This document shows positions 23,698 to 34,161 of a DNA stretch of 64,000 bases, piece after piece. Both the position numbers and the translations under genes were made by a program. The stretch comes from Haliotis asinina (Eukaryota; Mollusca; Gastropoda; Lepetellida; Haliotidae): positions 19,902,618 through 19,966,617 of the forward strand of contig NC_090280.1 in NCBI RefSeq assembly GCF_037392515.1, read 5' to 3'. Numbering within the stretch: the stretch's first letter is position 1; each line of letters opens with the position of its first letter. The notes under the pieces are model-generated. The model was not told the origin of the DNA. It saw only the letters and a program-made list of their open reading frames with translations, and ran no database searches.

Positions 23698-26600
23698 CCG
23701 TAACATACAGGGAGTGTGCCATAGAGGAGAACTCTAACAGAGAGGGAGAGCGGCATAGCGGAGAACTGTAACATACAGGGAGAGTGACATAGCGGAGAAC
23801 TCTAACATAGAGGGAGAGTGGCATAGTTGAGAACTGTAACATAGAGGGAAAATGGCATAGCGGAGAACTGTAACATAGAGGGAGAATGGTCATAGTTGAG
23901 AACTGTAACATAGAGGGAGAGCGGCATAGCGGAGAACTGTAACATACAGGGAGAGTGACATAGCGGAGAACTCTAACATAGAGGGAGAGTGGCATAGTTG
24001 AGAACTGTAACATAGAGGGAAAATGGCATAGCGGAGAACTCTAACATAGAGGGAGAATGGTCATAGTTGAGAACTGTAACATAGAGGGAGAATGGCATAG
24101 CGGAGAACTCTAACATAGAGGGAGAATGGTCATAGTTGAGAACTGTAACATAGAGGGAGAGTGGCATAGCGGAGAACTCTAAAACAGAGGGAGAGTGGCA
24201 TAGCGGAGAACTGTAACATAGAGGGAGAGTGGCATAGTTGAGAACTGTAACATAGAGGGAGAATGGCATAGCGGAGAACTCTAACATAGAGGGAGAGCGG
24301 CATAGCAGAGAACTCTAACATAGAGGGAGAGTGGCATAGTTGAGAACTGTAACATAGAGGGAGAATGGTCATAGTTGAGAACTGTAACATAGAGGGAGAA
24401 TGGCATAGCGGAGAACTCTAACATAGAGGGAGAGTGGCATAGTTGAGAACTGTAACATAGAGGGAAAATGGCATAGCGGAGAACTGTAACATAGAGGGAG
24501 AATGGTCATAGTTGAGAACTGTAACATAGAGGGAGAATGGCATAGCGGAGAACTCTAACATAGAGGGAGAATGGTCATAGTTGAGAACTGTAACATAGAG
24601 GGAGAGTGGCAGAGCGGAGAACTCTAAAACAGAGGGAGAGTGGCATAGCGGAGAACTGTAACATAGAGGGAGAGTGGCATAGTTGAGAACTGTAACATAG
24701 AGGGAGAATGGCATAGCGGAGAACTCTAACATAGAGGGAGAGCGGCATAGCAGAGAACTCTAACATAGAGGGAGAGTGGCATAGTTGAGAACTGTAACAT
24801 AGAGGGAGAATGGTCATAGTTGAGAACTGTAACATAGAGGGAGAATGGCATAGCGGAGAACTCTAACATAGAGGGAGAGTGGCATAGTTGAGAACTGTAA
24901 CATAGAGGGAAAATGGCATAGCGGAGAACTGTAACATAGAGGGAGAATGGTCATAGTTGAGAACTGTAACATAGAGGGAGAGTGGCATAGCGGAGAACTC
25001 TAAAACAGAGGGAGAGTGGCATAGCGGAGAACTGTAACATAGAGGGAGAGTGGCATAGTTGAGAACTGTAACATAGAGGGAGAATGGCATAGCGGAGAAC
25101 TCTAACATAGAGGGAGAGCGGCATAGCAGAGAACTCTAACATAGAGGGAGAGTGGCATAGTTGAGAACTGTAACATAGAGGGAGAATGGTCATAGTTGAG
25201 AACTGAAACATAGAGGGAGAATGGCATAGCGGAGAACTCTAACATAGAGGGAGAGTGGCATAGTTGAGAACTGTAACATAGAGGGAAAATGGCATAGCGG
25301 AGAACTGTAACATAGAGGGAGAATGGTCATAGTTGAGAACTGTAACATAGAGGGAGAATGGCATAGCGGAGAACTCTAACATAGAGGGAGAATGGTCATA
25401 GTTGAGAACTGTAACATAGAGGGAGAGTGGCATAGCGGAGAACTCTAAAACAGAGGGAGAGTGGCATAGCGGAGAACTGTAACATAGAGGGAGAGTGGCA
25501 TAGTTGAGAACTGTAACATAGAGGGAGAATGGCATAGCGGAGAACTCTAACATAGAGGGAGAGCGGCATAGCAGAGAACTCTAACATAGAGGGAGAGTGG
25601 CATAGTTGAGAACTGTAACATAGAGGGAGAATGGTCATAGTTGAGAACTGTAACATAGAGGGAGAATGGCATAGCGGAGAACTCTAACATAGAGGGAGAG
25701 TGGCATAGTTGAGAACTGTAACATAGAGGGAAAATGGCATAGCGGAGAACTCTAACATAGAGGGAGAATGGTCATAGTTGAGAACTGTAACATAGAGGGA
25801 GAATGGCATAGCGGAGAACTCTAACATAGAGGGAGAATGGTCATAGTTGAGAACTGTAACATAGAGGGAGAGTGGCATAGCGGAGAACTCTAAAACAGAG
25901 GGAGAGTGGCATAGCGGAGAACTGTAACATAGAGGGAGAGTGGCATAGTTGAGAACTGTAACATAGAGGGAGAATGGCATAGCGGAGAACTCTAACATAG
26001 AGGGAGAGCGGCATAGCAGAGAACTCTAACATAGAGGGAGAGTGGCATAGTTGAGAACTGTAACATAGAGGGAGAATGGTCATAGTTGAGAACTGTAACA
26101 TAGAGGGAGAATGGCATAGCGGAGAACTCTAACATAGCGGGAGAGCGGCATAGCGGAGAACTCTAACATAGAGGGAGAGTGGCATAGTTGAGAACTGTAA
26201 CATAGAGGGAGAGCGGCATAGCGGACAACTGTAACATAGAGGGAGAATGGTCATAGTTGAGAACTGTAACATAGAGGGAGATTGGCATAGCGGAGAACTC
26301 TAACATAGCGGGAGAGCGGCATAGCGGAGAACTCTAACATAGAGGGAGAGTGGCATAGTTGAGAACTGTAACATAGAGGGAGAATGGCATAGCGGAGAAC
26401 TCTAACATAGAGGGAGAGCGGCATAGCGGAGAACTCTAACATAGAGGGAGAGCGGCATAGTTGAGAACTGTAACATAGAGGGAGAGCGGCATAGCGGACA
26501 ACTGTAACATAGAGGGAGAATGGTCATAGTTGAGAACTGTAACATAGAGGGAGATTGGCATAGCGGAGAACTCTAACACAGAGGGAAAGTGGCATAGCGG

Positions 26601-27112
26601 AGAACTCTAGTGAGTGAGTGAGTTTAGTTTCACGCCGCACTCAGCAATATTCCAGCTATATAGAGGCGGTCTGTAAATAATCGAGTCTGGACCAGACAGT
26701 CCAGTGATCAACAACATGTGCATCGATCTGCGCAATTGGGAACCGATGACATGTGTCAAACAAGTCAGCGAGCATGACCACCCAATCCCGTTAGTCGCCT
26801 CTTACGACAAGCTGAGTCGCCTTCTATGGCAAGCATGGGTTGCTGAAGGCCTATTATAGCCCGGGACCTTCACGAGTCGCGGAGAACTCTAACATAGAGG
26901 GAGAGTGGCATAGTTGAGAACTGTAACATAGAGGGAGAATGGCATAGCGGAGAACTGTAACATAGAGGGAGAATGGTCATAGTTGAGAACTGTAACATAG
27001 AGGGAGAGTGGTATAGCGGAGAACTGTAACATAAGGGGAGCATGGCATAGCGGAGAACTCAAACATAGAGGGAGAGTGGTATAGCGGAGAACTGTAACAT
27101 AGAGGGAGCGCA
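23698..27112. repeat. 34-bp satellite with 445-bp higher-order unit
   Basis: About one hundred monomers of 34 bp (35 bp in variants carrying GGTCATAG) of the type GGCATAGCGGAGAACTGTAA plus CATAGAGGGAGAGT. Variants (GCGGAGA or GTTGAGA, CTGTAA or CTCTAA, GAGTGG or GAATGG) recur in a fixed order. The marker GCATAGCAGAGAACTC occurs near 24301, 24746, 25121, 25566 and 26011, giving steps of 445, 375, 445 and 445 bp, so 13 monomers form a higher-order unit and one block has lost two monomers. The edges (before 23960 and after 26100) are less regular. Because 34 is not a multiple of three, the minus strand stays open in overlapping frames, producing spurious repeated peptides. Confidence 0.95.
26610..26878 (-). 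mobile_element. SINE-A, full length, young, inside satellite
   Basis: A complete copy (GTGAGTGAGTGAGTTTAG to ACCTTCACGAGTC) interrupts the satellite. The 13-bp GCGGAGAACTCTA is present on both sides (26597-26609 and 26879-26891). That fits a target-site duplication, although the same 13 bp is part of the monomer, so this evidence alone is weak. The copy is close to the family consensus and has a small deletion near 26815. Confidence 0.9.
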
Positions 27113-28934
27113 ACGGGACGATGCTGCTCGTTGCAAAAACTGATCGTAGCACTCGGCTGTATATTAACATGCACATTACATAGACCGGGGCCATATCGGC
27201 TACGAGGCATACACAGACATATTGAACAAATGTTCTCACTTGTCAGTGAAATGAACAGGGCAGGTCAAAATCATATTGATTAATCTGTATTTATTCAGAG
27301 CGACCGATCAACAATGCGACAGTGAGATCGATACTACTCCCACTACCGTTCTTGTCATTACCAACCTATACATTCTTTGAAAAGGTGTTTCCTTTAGTTC
27401 CATAAAGAGTTTAGTTCAATAAAGCGTTTCCTTCAGTTCATAAATCTATTAACGGCTGCAATATTTTGTATTTACAAAACTTGATATGTTCGTATTGCCA
27501 AATAATACAGTGTTCAAGTTGTGACAGGTGACATAGAAGAGGCGTACGCGACGAATATCTGCCGAAGTTGAGCACATCGAGAGGTAGTGAGGTGCATCGT
27601 CATAACCACACACAAAAACCGTGAATCACAGGACAGTAATCTATCAAATATATCCCCATTTAAGTTATTGTACCCCAATCTAATTCGACAATGTAAGTTT
27701 TTTTCAGTAAAACGATCACACACTTCTATAGCCAAATATTCAAGAATTTGTTTGTGTGTCTGAGATCAAACTTACGATATTAGATTGCATAAAAGCAGCT
27801 GAAACCTGCAACCGCTTGTTAAAGTGACTCCCCTTCATGTTTACTGAAACAGCTGTTTTAAGGCACTCTCCCCTTTTATATGACATAAGGAAATAACTTA
27901 TTCTAAAGTTTTCACCCATTCATACATGATGGCAAGGGTCCATATTAAATACTGACTGGTCACTCGAGGATTAGATATAGTATATATAGTGCCAGTTTGA
28001 ATATCTGGACATAATGTTTTGGAAAGATTAAAGTAGAGGTGTCTTTATAGAACGCCCCTGCCTAAATCCAAATCAAGCCATCCAAATCTTCGAATGTTAC
28101 TGATTTCGGCAAGTCATCCATTACTGAACACATTTTATATCTTATTATCTGAGGGAACATGACTTCCCAAAAAAGCCAAATGACAGATCGTTTCTCATTT
28201 TCTGCAATATTTTAAGAAATATTATGCCTCAATGTGATGTGATGACTAACATTTCCTTGACCACATTACACACAATATTTGAAAGTTTGGATTACCTTTT
28301 GAACTCTCATCGTATTCGTGGGCATACCTTCCCCAACGCCCACCTGAAGAACCTTCAGCAACCTGTGCAACATCCATGTAGTTCGCACCACGGGGGGTAT
28401 TACATGCTATTACTTTCGTTACCTAAGCAGCGCGTGTAGAGCAGCTGCTATTAAATTAGATAAAGCTTTTCACTGCATCATCCACGTTGCAGCTGACATG
28501 GTGTGGTATTCCAGGATGTGCATGAGCTCAGCGTTGGGTGCAGACTGTTGACGTAACGTGGCCTATACACGCCTTGCCAATACAACGCATCGTTTCTGTT
28601 TCCATCGGTGATTAAATTGGAGATGAGGAGTTAGCAGACAGAACGTCTCAATGTGATTTAAGGTGACTGAGGCTGGTATACACAAACATATCAACCGTTT
28701 TTACTGTTTTGAATTGATGGTGAAAGTTTTGCGATATCACATGCTCATAAACAGACTGGTCAAAGGAAAGGTTGCGACACGAAGGATCCTTAACAGGCCG
28801 TGTTCCTATAAAGAATTATGAGTTCGTGCTGTTAGTGCTACGTGTCGGAAAATGAAGAGCCAGTTACTGACTGACTGACAATCCCTTGTGCTGCGTGTAC
28901 ACTAGGCCACGGTCAAAATATCAAGGGTTAATCG
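27113..28934. other. Intergenic, nothing recognised
   Basis: No exon, RNA gene or named repeat. The 27514-27735 minus-strand open frame (73 codons) has no recognisable family. Confidence 0.45.
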
Positions 28935-29137
28935 CTATGTTCCTGGAAAGAAATGTCAGTGGATACCCGAGCTTTGAATCCTTTGTGTCATGAGATGAAG
29001 GATCAATCACTGACTATGTTCCTGGACAGGATTATCAGCTCTGGCGCCTTTAGTGCCATGTGTCCCAAGATGAAGGGTCCATCAGAAACTGCGATCCTGA
29101 AATGGATTGTCAGAGGTATCTACGCTAGTCGAAAGTG
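28935..29137. repeat. Degenerate 79-bp tandem repeat (about 2.5 copies)
   Basis: Units beginning CTATGTTCCTGGA at 28935 and 29014, with a partial third at about 29092 (CGATCCTGAAATGGATTGTC), share a GATGAAGG segment at the same offset. A weaker unit may precede at about 28860. Divergence between units is high, so it is old. Confidence 0.7.
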
Positions 29138-30420
29138 ACTGAACCATCACCTGTATAGCAGACTCAGTCTTAGTTAAACCCAGCAGTATTTTAACTTCTA
29201 TTTTATGTCAAACGAATACGAAGACAAGCGTATTCCCCTTTATTGCTGGAATGACATTTGAATCACAAAGACCAACGGAAGGTAACAGCAATGTAGTTTG
29301 CATTATGCTCTACTTCAGCAAATGTAGTGTGTTAAAATAATCCTGTTTTAATTCTTAATGGACATCAATGTGACGTTGAGTAATTCTACACTAACGCTTA
29401 GTGAATAAATAGATATAACTGGTTGGTGGCACACCAACCCATTTAAATGAAAAAGGGTCCTAACTGATATTGGACATTCAGACATTCTAGAAATGAAGAT
29501 TAGCTTCACTTAGGGTTTAAACAATGGAGGGATGGCAATTAGGTAGATGCATTAACGTGACTGAGAGACTGTTAGGCGAACTAGACTAATTCTTACATAG
29601 GACTGTACAAACTAGACCTGTTTTGGATTAACTTCATTCAGAACTGATTTTAGAAAATTGTTCAGTAAATGTATATGGAACGAAAACTGTATACGCCAAC
29701 TCGCCAGTGTACCTTATGTAATTTCTTATCCCTTTAACGCTGAGCACCCGGCAAGATTAAAAACAGGTTCCATCGTTAAACCTTTTATGGTATGAGGTCG
29801 CGTGAACCCCGGACAACTTTTTATTCATTACACAATTGAAGCGGCTCTAGGCGACAGAAAGTATATTGTATCTCACTCCCCCGGCCACGCAATGGTTAGT
29901 GCCTGAGTAGTGATAAAACAAACAGGACAAATACGAACCCATGACAGCTTTCAGGATATGTCTCAAGCTACACTGTATTTCGGGATAACAGAATAGCAGA
30001 ATATTTGGACGAGCCTTCGCATGTGTGAAATGTTTGACAACAGTGGGGCGGGATATGCACACAGTCTTTCACGAATTCATGGTATCATTGTTGATTGCGA
30101 TAGTGATTCGCGAACACATAACTGTGTTATAGTGTCTCATGACTTTAGTCTCTGAACTGTTTGTTACTGACTTGGTTCTCAGGCTGCGACCATATAGTGT
30201 AATGCTGCTGAAGTAGGCACGAAACAATCAAGCAAACAGACATGCTCATATTAACAGAGAGTGTACAATCAATCGCCTCAGCATGTGAGCACGTGGAAGA
30301 CATTTCTAAGTTGCAACAATTGTCAAACTTCTGAAGTAGATGATGTCCACTGCAATTCCATAATTTGCTATCCACCATGCATTTAAGAATGTTTGCCGCT
30401 GAAATAGTCTTTGCTTATCG
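29138..30420. other. Intergenic, nothing recognised
   Basis: No coding exon or identifiable repeat seen. Confidence 0.45.
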
Positions 30421-30665
30421 AGTGAGTGAACGAGTTAATGTTGAACGTCACATAGGCAATCTTTCAACCATTTAGTGACACATTAAATGGAATATGTGTA
30501 CATTATACAACCTGTCGACGAAGGACAGTAAAACAACTATAATATCACAACTCAAATAAAACCGAGCGTGGAAAGTTCAAACTAATAGCACTATATGTAC
30601 AACACGATATAGCAACAGGCTATTGATCGCCAACAACAGAAGGTAGATACTAGGGACCGTGTTTT
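30421..30665 (-). repeat. 5'-truncated LINE copy (3' UTR only)
   Basis: It begins with a worn tail (GAGTGAGTGAACGAGTTAAT) and continues CCTGTCGACGAAGGACAGTA, AAACAACTATAATATCACA, GCAACAGGCTATTGATCGCC, AGGTAGATACTAGGGACCGT. This matches, in order, the 3' UTR of the 33606-39340 LINE. It lies about 330 bp upstream of the glycosyltransferase exon. Confidence 0.8.
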
Positions 30666-31137
30666 GTTTTGGGTTTTTTGCCTTGACCAGTGATATGATC
30701 ACTATTTGATTATGCTTCATGAACATATTGTCATGATACTGGTGAAATCGACTCAGCTCTTGGCAAGCAATCCTCCTGGATGTGAACGGAAAGAGCTCTG
30801 TTGCTTCTATTCGCAGGCGTTGATCAATGTGTTTCCATTGAATTACAGTTCTGAAAGTACAATGGCGACAACACATGCATCGTTATTAGGGACTGGTTGC
30901 TTGTCATTGAAAGTCACTCCTCAAAATGAAATATTGCAAAGTGCTGGTGGTTGTATCGAACATCCCGAATTAATGAACATTTGTTGTTTTCATTACAGCA
31001 GGGCCGTGACCTCCATGGAAGAAATAAGAAAAGAGAGATACCAAACGAAGGAATTTAACAAGCACAGAAATAAGGCATTAGTTTTCCTGTTCGGTCAAGC
31101 CCACATACGCTCTGTCATTTAAATATTCAGGGTGAAG

Positions 31138-32844
31138 ATGGGTATTCACCGTGTGATTGTGAGAAATAAAGTGGAAATGGCAGCTGCTGTTGTCATCTGT
31201 GCAGAGATCATCTTCATCGTGACCCTTCTGCTCAGGACGACAAGTACATCGTTGAGCATGTCTTTGAAAGTCCATGGCAATGATAGAAATAAGGCATCAT
31301 TGTCAACATATCATGTGAACTCGTTGAACAAAAATACAGAATTGGGTACGCCAAAATCCATGTCGACCAACGCATCGTTAACATCGTCTTTCACAGCTCT
31401 TGGCAATGGTACAAACGTTGTTTCACTGTTACGACATTATGTGAACTCGACAAAAACCAAGGGAATTTCAAAATCGATGTCATCTGCTGGCCTTGATAGA
31501 ACCTTAGATAACAGATTGTACCCTTACCGAGATTCTGGAACGTATTGTGACTGGAATGATTCAAACAGATGGGCTCCATTTAAATCTCAAGACCTACACC
31601 TTCTCAGTCACTGGTATTCCTCAATAGATAATTTCTTTTCAATCAATAACACACAACCACTGAATCTCCCAGAAGACGATGGTCCCAATTTGTATAAAAA
31701 TTATGATTTGAACAGGCCATGGAATTTTACTCTTCCAGATCTTGGTAACGAAGATTTCACATACCTGAACGGAAAGCTTAAATGTTTTAAACCAGGCACT
31801 TCCAAAGAGCTTAATGAGGGATCTGACGTGACATGCGTTTGTAGTTCAAGTTATGCAGGAAAACATTGTTCTGTGCCCCAAATCGTTAGGACTGCCTTGT
31901 CCAAATTGTCTCGCAGTTATATCATCACCCCAAGAGAAAAGCCACGGCGGATTATTCTCGTTATGACATTCAATATGGAGCATCATGTTCTCATGCTTAA
32001 GATACTACAAGTGCATTCAGCCGTGGATCTGTTTGTGATACTGGAATCCAACTATACCGGACATGGTGATCCGCGGCCTTTGAGGTTATTACACAATTTG
32101 AGACGAGGATACATGAAGCGATTCCACCACAAGATAATGCACGTTTATCTCGACACCTTTCCAGCAGGTGGACGAGCTAATGGTTGGATTGCTGAAACAT
32201 ACATCCGAGAGCAACTTGCACCTGCTGTTGAGAAGAGAGTCTCAGGGCTCAGAAAAGATGATTTATTCATATTTTTGGACACGGATGAAACGCCATCAGT
32301 GAACCTCCTACACTTCCTTAAACTTCACAATGGCTATCCCTTCCCTGTGGGATTTGTTCTTCAAAATTTTATATATGGATTCTTTTGGTTAAATAAAAAT
32401 TCAAAAACCGTTATCGGTGTGACTACAATCCAGATGCTAAGAGACATCTATAAAGGCAATAGTGATGCAATTCGTGGGAGCAAAGGTGTGATACAACAGC
32501 TCCAGAAGGGAAGTCACCCCTGGGGTATGTTTGAAACCTGGCTGATCGGATCATCTGACAACTATGCTGGCTGGCATGCATCATGGTTCTCCTCGCCAAG
32601 GGAGGTAATCACGAAGCTGACTTCCGCTATTAATGCCGACTTTCCCCGATGGGGAGACTACCCAGAGAAATGTACATTTGACTATGTTGCTACTCTGTTC
32701 AGAAAGGGGGAATATTTTGATGGAAAGAAGCAATTCATTCCAATTTGTTTCAACGACATTCATGTGTTGCAAGACATTTCTTATCTGTTCAAGTACAAAG
32801 GATACTTCACTTTTATGCTACAAAATCCAACAGCCGTGCAGTAA
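31138..32844 (+). CDS. GT17-family beta-1,4-N-acetylglucosaminyltransferase (MGAT3-like), single coding exon
   Basis: Likely a Golgi enzyme of the MGAT3 family, which adds bisecting GlcNAc to the core mannose of N-glycans using UDP-GlcNAc. The 568-residue protein has a type II anchor (residues 14-32), a long Ser/Thr- and Asn-rich stem, a short EGF-like cysteine motif (CVCSSSYAGKHC, about 233-244) and the GT17 domain (about 270-555). Diagnostic blocks include FVILESNYTGHGDPRPL, DTFPAGGRANGWIAE, the acidic FLDTDETPS (vertebrate MGAT3 has DADEIP), YGFFWLN, FAGW-like YAGWHASW and DFPRWGDYPEK. I chose ATG 31138, because the frame in phase upstream starts only with a GTG. A strong splice acceptor (TTGTTTTCATTACAG ending at 30998) suggests an upstream 5'-UTR exon. 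The stem has an imperfect internal duplication about 42 residues apart (HVNS...KSMS twice). AATAAA follows at 33000. Donor specificity is inferred from the family only. Confidence 0.9.
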   Translation: MGIHRVIVRNKVEMAAAVVICAEIIFIVTLLLRTTSTSLSMSLKVHGNDRNKASLSTYHVNSLNKNTELGTPKSMSTNASLTSSFTALGNGTNVVSLLRHYVNSTKTKGISKSMSSAGLDRTLDNRLYPYRDSGTYCDWNDSNRWAPFKSQDLHLLSHWYSSIDNFFSINNTQPLNLPEDDGPNLYKNYDLNRPWNFTLPDLGNEDFTYLNGKLKCFKPGTSKELNEGSDVTCVCSSSYAGKHCSVPQIVRTALSKLSRSYIITPREKPRRIILVMTFNMEHHVLMLKILQVHSAVDLFVILESNYTGHGDPRPLRLLHNLRRGYMKRFHHKIMHVYLDTFPAGGRANGWIAETYIREQLAPAVEKRVSGLRKDDLFIFLDTDETPSVNLLHFLKLHNGYPFPVGFVLQNFIYGFFWLNKNSKTVIGVTTIQMLRDIYKGNSDAIRGSKGVIQQLQKGSHPWGMFETWLIGSSDNYAGWHASWFSSPREVITKLTSAINADFPRWGDYPEKCTFDYVATLFRKGEYFDGKKQFIPICFNDIHVLQDISYLFKYKGYFTFMLQNPTAVQ

Positions 32845-32999
32845 CGTAATGTTACATATATAGTGTGTCCCCAGAACGTACATTTGCTGGGACAAAAATG
32901 CCTCCTAGATTTCTTATAATGGATTATACCAGTCTTTACTGGTATGGTGTGTGTCTAATGCTGGATGAGTAAATTGCATGTAATGGATGTGAAACAGTA

Positions 33000-33005
33000 A
33001 ATAAA
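33000..33005 (+). promoter_or_regulatory. Poly(A) signal of the MGAT3-like gene
   Basis: A canonical AATAAA about 156 bp after the TAA stop, the first such hexamer downstream. It would give a short 3' UTR. Confidence 0.6.
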
Positions 33006-33605
33006 TACCACAATTGTTACGTTATGTTATTACTCTATATTTCACTGTGTTCTCTGTGAATATAATAATGACAGAAGTCAGGAGTACCTGTTCTGTCATG
33101 TCTGTGTTTAGAAGGCGGCACCAGCGTCATACAGACGAGCACCCTTTCTGAAGGAACTTCTCAAATTGTTATCCTCTGGTGATACTACCCTAAGTTACAA
33201 TGATCAAAACTCTGTAATCTAAGGCAAATGTTAAGCAACTAAGCTAAGCCAGTGTTAGTCAATATAGCCAGTAAATACTTGATACAAGGACAGTTGATAT
33301 ATGTGTATGTGCATTGAAACGCCTCACAATTTTTAAGGTGGCTGTTCTTTGAAGCTTTTTCCCTAAAAACAATAAAAAAACAACAATTTGATGATAAAAC
33401 GATTACTTTCAGTAGATCATTTGTGGAGGTCATTGCAATTTGGACACACTATCCAAAATGCACACTAAGGGTTTTGAGACCATTGTTCAAAGACATGGAC
33501 AATTTTAAAAAGATGTTTTTATCGCGGCTTACAAGTCACACATACTGTGTGTAAATTTCGTAAAAAGCGCAAAAAGCACTCATTTGCAAAGCTGCCTGTG
33601 CCCCT
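33006..33605. other. Intergenic, nothing recognised
   Basis: Space between the MGAT3-like gene and the LINE 3' end. No exon or repeat recognised. Confidence 0.45.
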
Positions 33606-34161
33606 GAGTGAGTGAGTGAGTGAGTGAGTTAATATTTCACGTCACATCGGCAATATTTCAGCCATATCGTGACGAGAACATTTTTTACTAAAGTGAAACA
33701 TGCATACATTATAAACACCTGTCGTCAAAGGACAGTAAAACAACTAGAATATCACAGTTATAACTAGTGTGGAAAGTTAAAACAAATACCACTATTTGGA
33801 CAATACAATATAAAATACGGGCTATAGCTCGCCAGCAACTGAAGGTAGATCACCATACTAGGGACCATGGGGACTTACAGTACCTTTGCTACCTGCATGG
33901 ACCCTAGCTGGATTTACACCATCCCTTCAGCTGCTGGCGAGTGTAAGAAAGTTTAGCCACAATTAAAAGAACACAAGTACTATGCTTAAAAATCCTGGAA
34001 AGTATAAATTTACTTTGAAAATGTTTGGACTTACGTACCCTCTCAGGAGGACAATAATTTTAGAATACTTCAACCCCCTTTGAGGGTACAGCCAGCAATG
34101 ATCAATGTTCCTAATCTATACTACCATCCCTTAAAATACAACTATCTACAGAACATATCAA

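Noticed and set aside
23698-27112. Regular repeats resembling a CRISPR array
   Set aside because: There are no unique spacers between units. It is a head-to-tail satellite in a eukaryotic genome.
23687-27239. Many minus-strand open frames of 63-116 codons with repeated peptides
   Set aside because: They are produced by the 34-bp satellite and have no independent start, splice or family signal.
30706-31122. 138-codon frame just upstream of the MGAT3-like gene
   Set aside because: It crosses a strong splice acceptor at 30998 and has no family resemblance. It is more likely intron and 5' UTR.
31132-31137. GTG start two codons upstream of ATG 31138 in the MGAT3-like gene
   Set aside because: A nuclear animal gene should start at ATG, and the ATG at 31138 precedes the membrane anchor properly.
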